This document shows, in pieces, positions 56,990 through 64,000 of a stretch of DNA of 64,000 nt. Position 1 is the stretch's first letter. Each line of letters opens with the position of its first letter. Location: NCBI GenBank assembly GCA_024760905.1, contig CM045735.1, positions 24,229,249 to 24,293,248 of the forward strand. The letters run 5' to 3'. The notes below the pieces were generated by a model. That model was not told where the DNA came from. It did no database searches and saw only the letters and a list, made by a program, of their open reading frames with translations. The position numbers and the translations under genes were made by a program. The stretch comes from Plotosus lineatus. Taxonomy: Eukaryota > Chordata > Actinopteri > Siluriformes > Plotosidae.

Positions 56990-57103
56990 ATGGTTGATTT
57001 ACAGTACACATGTTTGTGGAGGTCTATCATGGCACGAACAAAGGAGATTACTAAAGAACTCAGAAAAAGGGTTGACGATGCTCATAAAGATGGAAAAGGT
57101 GAC
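56990..57103 (+). pseudogene. Tc1-like transposase N-terminus, cut by the ERV LTR
   Basis: From ATG 57031: MARTKEITKELRKRVDDAHK and DGKG, the N-terminal start of a fish Tc1 transposase (paired-like HTH). It stops abruptly at 57103, where the ERV LTR starts with TGTTGGG. Preceded by TTTACAGTACACATGTTTGT, a usual Tc1 leader type. Confidence 0.75.
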
Positions 57104-58136
57104 TGTTGGGATTTCTCTTCGTTGTCCAGTTCTTTCTCTCGCTGGTTCTGAGGGAGGTCTAGTCATCTCACGGATCAGTCGTCTGTGTTACCCAGAGCTC
57201 TGGGGCGGCTTGCAATAAAGAGTAAAGACCATATTAAAATCACGTTCTTTATTCACAAGCTCACCGAAGCTTACAGAAGTAGAGTATTTACACCAGTCTA
57301 GGTCTTCTTCTTCTCCTTTCAGCTTTTCCCTTCAGGGGTCGCCACAGCAAACTATCTGCCTCCATCTCACCCCATCCTCTGCATCTTCTTCTCTTACACC
57401 AACTGCCTTCATGTCCTCCTTCACCACATCCATAAATCTTCTCTTTGGTCTTTCTCTAGACTTTCTGCCTGGTAGTTCCAACCTCAGCATCCTACTACCG
57501 ATATACTCACTATCCCTCCTGTGTACATGTCCAAACCATCTCAATCTAGCCTCTCTGACTTTGTCTCCAAAACCTCTTACATGTGCTGTCCCTCTGATGT
57601 ACTCATTCCTGATCCTATCCATCCTCGATACTCCCAAAGAGAAACTCAACATTTTCATCTCTGCTGCCTCCAGCTCAGCCTCCTGTCTTTTCCCCAGGGC
57701 CACTGTTTCTAAACCATACAACATCGCTGGCCTCATCACTGTCTTGTACACTTTTCCTTTCATTCTTGCCGATACCTTCCTATCGCACATGAGACCAGAT
57801 ACTTTTCTCCAACCACCAGTCTAGGTGAGTTACAGTATTTATGGGTGGGGGTCATAAAACCAAAAAACCATTGTCCCAAGATGTGAGCCCTGAGCTTTAA
57901 AGATAAAAGAACAGTTGGCTAAACAGAACACAAAGTAGATGCAAGGAGCTGATTACAAGAACAAATGATTCTTGACCATTTGGCAACAGTTTCTCATGAA
58001 AACAAGAACAACATCTTGGTTACAATACTTATGAGAACACTTTTGTGCGTTTCCATAGGAAACAAATGTGAGTACATAGTTAAAGGAGATCAAACAAAAA
58101 AATAGAAATTACTGCAACTCTGAAAACCCCTTTTCA
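57104..58136 (-). mobile_element. 3' LTR of a gammaretrovirus-like ERV, interrupted by LINE-R
   Basis: On the minus strand it begins TGAAAAGGGG (58136), preceded by a purine tract AAAGAGAAGAT, and ends CCCAACA (57104). It has a TATA-like CCCATAAATAC (about 57836-57846) and a polyadenylation signal AATAAA (about 57248-57253). Without the LINE-R insert (57304-57813 and its TSD) the LTR is about 0.5 kb, a normal size for the group. TG...CA ends, promoter and poly(A) signal in order support the call. It is inserted in a Tc1 fragment. Confidence 0.75.
57304..57813 (-). mobile_element. LINE-R copy 9, 510 bp, inserted in the LTR
   Basis: 13-bp duplication CACCAGTCTAGGT (57291-57303, 57814-57826). 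Only the C-terminal coding end (VSARMKGKVYKTVMRPAMLY to the stop, ORF 57332-57790) and the 3' end are present. Confidence 0.93.
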
Positions 58137-58220
58137 ATCTTCTCTTTGATACCAGATTAATATGGTATCATACTTCTTCTTCGATCCCTTTTTTAACATC
58201 GTCATTATCAAAAGAACATC

Positions 58221-58571
58221 AGGGGCAGTGGTGGTCTAGTGGTATAGGGCGCTTGATCGCTGATGCAAAGGTTGGGGGTTCAAGTCCCACTCTCCACAAG
58301 GTTGTCACCGTCCCCCCCAGTGCAGCTAACTGGGTTATCAAAGACGGGCCATGTCTCTCACTGTCTATGGTGAGAGGCATGTAAAAGAACCATTACTGAC
58401 TTTTGTAAAGAGTAGGCTGCAAAGTCGTCAGCGTGTTTCTGTCCCTTGCTAAAAGGGTTGTGACAGGAAGGGAATCTGACGTAAAAACCTCTGCCAAATC
58501 AAACGTGCGAATCAGATGATTTGCTGTGGCGACTCCTGAGTAAAAGGGAAAAAGCCGAAAGGAAGACAGAC
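58221..58571 (+). mobile_element. SINE-A, type I tail, reference copy with TSD
   Basis: 17-bp duplication ATTATCAAAAGAACATC (58204-58220) and ATTATCAAGAGAACATC (58572-58588). Head GGGGCAGTGGTGGTCTAGTGG, box B GGTTCAAGTCC, body to CAGCGTGTTTCTGTCCC, then AAGGGTTGTGACAGGAAGGG...ACGTAAAA (matches the LINE-R 5' leader near 265-300), GCCAAATCAAACGTGCGAATC, and GCTGTGGCGACTCCTGAGT...AAAGCCGAAAGG (matches the LINE-R 3' end near 4629-4660). Inserted between the LTR and the env scrap of the ERV. Confidence 0.95.
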
Positions 58572-58639
58572 ATTATCAAGAGAACATCGTCGCTAATGAG
58601 ATGTAAGTCATACTGGATAATAATTGGTGGTATTATTTC

Positions 58640-58990
58640 TTCTTAGTCTTATTCATACAGTGTTTACCAGTACACATCTTAGAAGCCATACCCAGTACAG
58701 TAGTGGCATTATGCTTGCTGGGGTTAAAGAAATTGTCTCGGAGGCAGAAGGTAAGAGTTGACAAATATAACACGAGCTCTTTGTCCATTTGGCGAATTGC
58801 CAGAAGGTGCTGTCATGCGGGTGTGCTTGGGAGGGTAATCTTCTTGTCATCAGCAGGGTCCCAAGGATGGAAAGGAGGGTGGAAGAACCTCATGCTATCT
58901 GCTGGTTGCTTGTCAGTGTTTTGGTGGAGGGAGGAGGAGAGGAGGGTATCAAACCTCGTCTTCACTGGGCAGGGCCTTAGGAAGAAAACT
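58640..58990 (-). pseudogene. ERV env fragment
   Basis: The minus strand encodes a short stretch with STFWQFAKWTKSSCYICQLL (58653-58850), a Cys-x2-Cys pattern like the N-terminal part of some fish ERV envelope proteins. Signal peptide, most of the surface subunit and the whole transmembrane subunit are missing; only about 350 bp remain between pol and the 3' LTR. Nonfunctional. The env call rests on position and weak similarity. Confidence 0.45.
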
Positions 58991-59069
58991 TAAGAGATAC
59001 ACACTGAAAAGAGACATAAAATAATTAATAAAACACACAAAGGGGAAGATGTCATGATGGGGCTGGCTT

Positions 59070-60323
59070 CAATCTTGTCGCATGGATCCATTGTGGAAAG
59101 AGATCAGTTAGTACAGCTGTTCGGGTGATGACAATTATCTCCACAGGTTCACTATATTTGGGTTCACACAATTGTCCAGATCAGTTAAATATTTTTACTA
59201 ACACTCTATCCCCCTGTTTGTAGCTATGTGTAAGAGTGCTAATGAGAGGCATGGTGGATGCATTAACTCTGGACCATAATTCATGCAATTTGGCAATGAA
59301 GGCTGCGGAGTAGTCCATGTGAACCCTAAGATCTGATGTACTCAAAGCTACCATTCCTTTCCGCCAAGGGAGTAACAAAGGTCGCCCAAATATGATCTCA
59401 TGTGGTGATAGGTGCACATCTTTTCAAGGCATCATTCTCATTTCAGCCAATACTGTGGGGAGGAGGTCAACCCAGTTTTTACAGTTAGTGTTTTGCATAG
59501 CCTTTGTGAGCTTGCTCTTTACAATACGGTTGGTATGTTAAAAGATCCCAGAAGATTGTGGATGGTATGGAATGTGAAATCGCCAGTTAAGGTGTAAATA
59601 CTTAGAAAGTTGTTGTGTGATCCTCGAAATAAATGGAGTACCTTGGTCTGAGTCAATAGCCTGAGGTATTCCATATCTAGGTATGATTTCTTTGGCTAAG
59701 ATACGTGTGACCACCTTCACATTTTCTTGGGCACATGGAAAGGCTTCAACCCATCGAGAAAATTTATCAATGAACACTAAAAGATATTTAAATGGTCCAC
59801 ATGTAGGCATGTGTGTGAAATTAACCTGCCATTCCAGGAATGTTGAGGTGGGTATTGGAAGCGTTTCGAGTTTAGTAGTGGTGCCAGTAGGATTGTTTTG
59901 TGCGCACCTTAGACATCTTGAAAGGATTGAGTCAATTTTGACATTCAAATTTGCGATACAAAAAAGTTTCTTCATGTCCTCTTTTACCCCTCTTAGAGCG
60001 CAATGCGTAACACCATGAAACTCGCACACGAGGAAAGGCACACAGTGAGAGGGAAGACAAAGTTGTCCAGACGGGGTGTACCATAAAAAGTCAGAAGCCA
60101 CATACGCATCGCGTGTCTGCAAAAAGTAAGTATCAGATGGTGTAGCGGATGATTGAATGGAGTGTAGGTCTAGATCAGGAATAAGAGCACTAGACAGGCA
60201 AAAAGGTGTGCAATGTTCAAAAGTAGAGTTAGACAGAAAATGGGGAGGGGGGCATGTAGAAGCAGCCTGTTTGGCAATTCGGTTGGCCAAAGAATTACCC
60301 TGAGACTCGTAATCATCCCCCAA
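59070..60323 (-). pseudogene. ERV integrase region of pol
   Basis: Minus strand. RNase H end (AKQAASTCP), then the integrase zinc-binding domain (H-x3-H: CEFHGVTHCA; C-x2-C: SRCLRCAQ) and the catalytic core. At the first catalytic Asp position the residue is changed (QVNFTHM); the second lies in AIDSDQGTPF. The frame stops (about 59538) just where the catalytic Glu region should be. 59181-59417 gives LSPHEIIFGRPLLLPW and QGDRVLVKIF, and below it, with stops, the C-terminal EPKYSEPVEIIVITRT and PQWIHATRLKPAP. The order and motifs are gammaretroviral. Dead by at least three lesions. Confidence 0.85.
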
Positions 60324-60730
60324 GAAATGTGCCTTGGTTTTAACTATAGCGACAGCACGAGGAAGATAACAAGCGTTAATAAGGTCTTGGACGAGAGAGG
60401 AGTGGGAGATGGGCTTTCCATCAGCAGACTGGAAGCCACGTTATTGCCAGATGTGTTCAAAGTCATGAGCCATGCCAAAGGCATATCTAGAGTCAGTGTA
60501 AATAGTAACATCCTTGCCAGAGGAGAGAATACAGGCACGTGTGAGAACGAAAAATTCAGCAGCCTGAGCCAAGAAAAATGTAAGGGGGTGTGACTCAACA
60601 ATAGTGTTTGGTAAAGTGCACACAAGTAGCCACAGAGGAACACACCATCCTGAGGTTTAGAACCATCAACAAACAGCTCATCCCCAAATCCCAAAGGGTT
60701 TATGGAGAGATCAGGTCAGATATTTATTGA
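60324..60730 (-). pseudogene. ERV RNase H region of pol
   Basis: Minus strand: DELFVDGSKPQDG (first Asp), then, after a frameshift near 60620, AQAAEFFVLTRACI, SSGKDVTIYTDSRYAFGMAHDF (Asp-containing TDSRYA motif) and HIWQ followed by a stop (about 60441). Another frame continues to the VKTKAH region and joins the integrase ORF. Gammaretrovirus-type RNase H, frameshifted. Confidence 0.82.
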
Positions 60731-60940
60731 GTGAATGATTTCTGAGAGGCAATTGTGTGTGTCATCATAAATTGTGTCATCCTGAGAACTAATGAGATGC
60801 GCTAGTGCATGACCAAGCGTATCAAAAGAGGAAATAGAACGAATAGAGAGATTTTCTGTGGCTAGGAGAATGTTCTCATAACCAGAACAACGCTGTGCAG
60901 TCAGACATTGTGTTTGTAAACTTTGCAGAACCTGAGTTAC

Positions 60941-62290
60941 CTAATGTGAAGAATGTAAGACAGGAGGATAGGAAAAGACGAGTTTTTCAGCGTCTTGAAC
61001 CATCACAGCACAGGCGGCAACTGCACATAGACAAGCAGGCAAACCCTGAGCCGCAGTATCTAAAGTTTTGGAAAGGAAAGTGCAGGGCCGCATACCATCC
61101 CCGTGTTCCTGAGCCAACACAGTGGTAGCCATGCTGTTGTGTTGACAGGCGTAGAGGTGGAAGGTTTTCGTGTAGTCAGGAAGACCCAGCGCTGGTGCAG
61201 AACACAGTGCACAACCCAGGGCATGATAAGTGGTCAGCATGTCAGGAGTCCATGTTAACATCTGCTGTGGAGGGTCTGTATGTGAGAAAGCAGACCTGAG
61301 ACATTTACCATAAAAAGAACAGTCAGGAATCCATTGGCAGCAGAATTTAATGAGTCCCAGAAATGCCATCAATGCGTGCTTCGTGGCGGGGTGCTTTGTG
61401 TCCGGTATAATCTGGATTCTATCCTTGGGGAGAGTCATAGTGACCTGCAAGAATTCAAAGCCCAGGTATTTCACTTTGTCCTTACAAAAGTGTAACTTTG
61501 TCTTTGATACCTTGAAGCCGCGTTCAGCCAGGTGCTTGAGGAGGACCAGGGAGGCGTTTGAGCATGCTGCCTGGCTTTTCCGCAGACACCAGAAGATATT
61601 CTGCATACTGGAGGACGCAGGAGCCCGGGGGAAACACAAGGTAACACAGCGTATCCAGAACTACAGCTGAAAAGACAACAGATGAATCAATAATGCCTTG
61701 TGACAATCTAGTCCACATGTAATGTTTACCCCTGTGTGTAAAGGCGAAGAGTGGCTGTGTCTGCTCCTCAACAGGAACACTGAAGAAGGCAAAACAGAGA
61801 TCAATCACAGAAAAATGAGAGTACATGGTATTGATGCCATAATGGAAGGAACATCAGGTACCACAGGTATTATTATGTCGTTAATTCTATGCTAGTCTTG
61901 TGTGAAACGCCAGGTACCGTCGGGCTTCGGTATAGGATTAACTGGGGTGTTGTAAGAACTAGAACATGGTATGACCACTTCCTGCCGAAGGAAAGCCTCG
62001 AGCAATGAATCAATCGCCACAGACTTATCTTTTAAGAGAGTATTGTTTTATAAAAACAGGATTAGGGTGTTCGATTGTAGCCTCATAAGGGACACAGTGA
62101 ACCAACCCAACCTCATCCTTATGTTCAGCCCAGAAGTGTGACGGGAGGGAGTCCAAGACAGAGAGTGTCGAGGACAGAGAACCCTCCGAAAGACAGACCG
62201 CAGCAAAATTGTAGACCAAGACCAAGACATCAAACAAAGCCATCAGGGAAAATCTGATTTGTAACATATCTTCCTCTGGTGTCACCATGG
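60941..62290 (-). pseudogene. ERV reverse transcriptase region of pol
   Basis: Minus strand in three frames. 62025-62288: LPSHFWAEHKDEVGLVHCVP (RT N-terminus). About 61900-62020: NTPVNPIPKPDGTWRFTQD. 61524-61826: FSVIDLCFAFFSVPV (motif A), RLSQGIIDSS (motif B, altered), and the motif C site reads LQYAEYLLVSA, so the catalytic Asp pair is lost. 60941-61639: KYLGFEFLQ, FLGLIKFCCQWIPDCS, LTWTPDM (connection). No protease or gag is recognised above 62290 and no 5' LTR is seen. Incomplete, inactive provirus. Confidence 0.85.
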
Positions 62291-62683
62291 CTCTGCTTTC
62301 TTGTTACCTGGCAGCCCCATGCTCCATCATCCTGAGACGAATATAGATGACATTTTGAGGAACTGTATTTTGTCAAAAATTCATTATATCAAGAGCCTTA
62401 ATGCTTAATAATATTCATATTCAACAGATGATGAGTATAGTACTGTATGGGGTGGTTTTCTGACTAATCAAAAATACACAAAACACAAGGCCACTTAATT
62501 CAAAACAGTTTCAAATATAGTAGAAGTTATCTCTGAAAATTCAACTGATCACATGACTATATTACAGTGATGAGCGGGGAGTTTGACAGCTGGTGAGGCA
62601 CTGACTTTTAGTCAGATATACAAATACAAATTAATTCAAAAAAAAAAAAAAAGTCTATTATTCGTCATTTCAATGATATCAGG
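62291..62683. other. No gene recognised
   Basis: Where gag and protease of the ERV would be expected (minus strand) I see no supporting motif. A/T-rich with an A-run near 62638. Confidence 0.5.
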
Positions 62684-62972
62684 CAGTTGTGGCCTAGTGG
62701 TATAAGGCGCTGGATCGCTGATCCAAAGGTTGGGGGTTCGAGTCCCACTCTCCACAAGGTTGTCACTGTCCCCCCAGTGCGGCTAACTGGGTTATCAAAG
62801 GCGGGCCATGTCTCTCACTGTCTCTGGTGTGAGGCATGTAAAAGAACCATTACTGACTTTTGACAAGAGTAGCTGCAAAGCTGTCAGCGTGTTTCTCTGC
62901 CCTCGCACGAAATCTGCTGGGATGGGCGCCAGCCTCCCTGTGACCTTAATTAGGATTAAGTGGTTACAGAAC
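62684..62972 (+). mobile_element. SINE-A, type II tail, internally shortened
   Basis: Head TGGCCTAGTGGT with box B GGTTCGAGTCC, body to CAGCGTGTTTCTCTGCCC, then TCGCACGAAATCTGCTGGG and AATTAGGATTAAGTGG. About 50 bp of the type II tail (GATGGCCTGGCGAGC...) are deleted. ATATCAG on both sides (about 62677-62683 and 62979-62985) may be the TSD. Confidence 0.85.
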
Positions 62973-63185
62973 TGAATCATATCAGACATCAAATCAATAC
63001 TAAGGAGAGAGGCAAGCAATCCCACATCATGCTTCCTTCTATTTTAGTACCTTAAAAAAATGAAATTCTTTTCAGACAATGCATTGTGTTTATATCTCAT
63101 ATCAGCATTCTTTACACAAACATGTGATGCATATTTCATTTGAGGTTAAAATTTATTCCAACTGCGTTGGTCTTCCTTTAGTTCT

Positions 63186-63245
63186 TATCAGAATCAGAAC
63201 CAGAATCAGAATACTGTACCTTAATCATCCCAGAGAAAATTTTGT
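63186..63245. repeat. Possible common fish interspersed repeat scrap
   Basis: CAGAATCAGAATACTGTACC, TTAATCATCCCAGAGAAAATT resembles the frequent teleost repeat 'AGAATACTTTATTAATCCC'. Too short to bound. Confidence 0.4.
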
Positions 63246-63332
63246 CCACACAGTTGATCCATACAAGGAAGAGTGAGATAAATCTTCATAAAGAAAATTT
63301 TAGAAAATGAGTACATTTTTTTCATAATATTC

Positions 63333-63490
63333 ATTCATTCGTTCGTTTTCTGAACCGTTTAATTCTAATTAGGGTCACAGGGAGGCTGGCACCCATCTCA
63401 GCCGACTATGGGCGAGGGCGGGGTAGACCCTGGACAGCTCGCCAGGCCATCGCAGGGCAGTCTTCTTCTTCTTTTACTTTCGGCTTTTTC
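63333..63490 (-). repeat. Fused type I end and type II tail
   Basis: Plus strand: TTCTGAACCGTTTAATTCTA to GCTCGCCAGGCCATCGCAGG (type II tail), then TCTTCTTCTTCTTTTACTTTC and GGCTTTTTCC (LINE-R or type I end), both in minus orientation with no SINE head. The two alternative tails lie head to tail within 160 bp. Confidence 0.75.
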
Positions 63491-63492
63491 CA

Positions 63493-63517
63493 TTATTATT
63501 ATTATTATTATTATTAG
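63493..63517. repeat. (ATT)n microsatellite
   Basis: About 8 ATT units next to the tail fragment. Confidence 0.9.
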
Positions 63518-63963
63518 TTGTGTTTAATATTATTAATGGTCAAAACTGATTCAACAAGTACTTTTTTTTTTTTTTTGTAACAGAAGGATTTAAAGACGCA
63601 AAATGTACCTCAGTTCATACAGGTACTGGAACCCCTGCACAAACATATTTGATAGCGTTTGCGTTTCATGCGGTAGGTGGCAGTAAAGTCTCTTCATCAG
63701 CAAATCACCACAACACAAAGCAAATGACTGGGACACTGCGTTAAACACACTGTGTGTGCTGTTCTCTTTATTTTACTCAGCTTTTTTTATATAAATGCTC
63801 GTCTCATTTCCTTTCTTTTTTTTTTCTTTTTACAAAAAGTGTAAGTCTGCACCTGCTAACCACCAAGAGAAAGATATTTCCAAACGGAGCAAGACAACTT
63901 CATAACTTGTTAGCAGCATTGTTTGTTTGCTACTGTTCGCTAATAATCCATTTAAATCTGAGT

Positions 63964-64000
63964 ATGGCCGAAAACTCAAACACTGCAGCCAGTCTTCCTC
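63964..64000 (+). CDS. Possible start of a host gene, cut by the window edge
   Basis: An ATG with A at -3 and G at +4 opens MAENSNTAASLP, open to the last base. Only 12 codons are visible. The upstream 63520-63963 is not obviously repetitive, which fits a promoter or 5' UTR, but there is no domain or splice evidence. The product is unknown. Confidence 0.25.
   Translation, partial: MAENSNTAASLP

Overview
The window looks like repeat-dominated chromosomal DNA from a ray-finned fish, possibly an otophysan such as a catfish. This is inferred from the mix of repeats (an RTE-like LINE family, L2-type LINE, tRNA-derived SINEs, Tc1, hAT and Tigger-like DNA transposons, a gammaretrovirus-like ERV, many CA/TA microsatellites) and from C2H2 finger arrays with [18 protein letters not shown] repeats. 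There is no operon structure, prokaryotic signal or CRISPR array. I use my own labels: LINE-R (the RTE-like family), SINE-A type I and type II, SINE-B and SINE-C.

Layout. 0.2-4.7 kb: a near full-length LINE-R copy with a 22-bp target-site duplication (TSD), itself interrupted by a second inverted LINE-R copy. 5-10.8 kb: SINEs, a 5'-truncated LINE of another clade, a Tc1 fragment, microsatellites and a decayed L2 LINE. 10.8-13.9 kb: a near full-length minus-strand LINE-R. 14-23.8 kb: SINEs, microsatellites and an old diverged copy of part of the later duplication. 23.8-30.0 kb: a 6.2-kb hAT element with 8-bp TSDs carrying a nested Tc1 and a nested LINE-R. 30.5-32.1 kb: another LINE-R. About 31.06-43.15 and 43.15-54.32 kb: a tandem duplication of an 11-12 kb unit, each unit with a minus-strand C2H2 zinc-finger gene (18 fingers in unit 1, 9 in unit 2), a Tigger-like element and several LINE remnants. 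54.8-57.1 kb: SINEs and DNA-transposon pieces. 57.1-62.3 kb: a broken ERV (3' LTR, env scrap, pol) on the minus strand, with LINE-R inserted in the LTR. 62.7-64 kb: SINE pieces and a possible start codon of a host gene at the right edge.

The only candidates for host genes are the two zinc-finger loci, a small exon-like ORF near the end of each duplicated unit and the ATG at 63964. Almost everything else is mobile DNA. The elements form a system: SINE-A type I looks assembled from a tRNA-like head plus the 5' and 3' ends of LINE-R, so LINE-R probably supplies its retrotransposition machinery. This matches the layout of Bov-tA and BovB in ruminants. SINE-A type II and SINE-B instead share a different 3' tail. 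Percent identities are by-eye impressions, not computed values.
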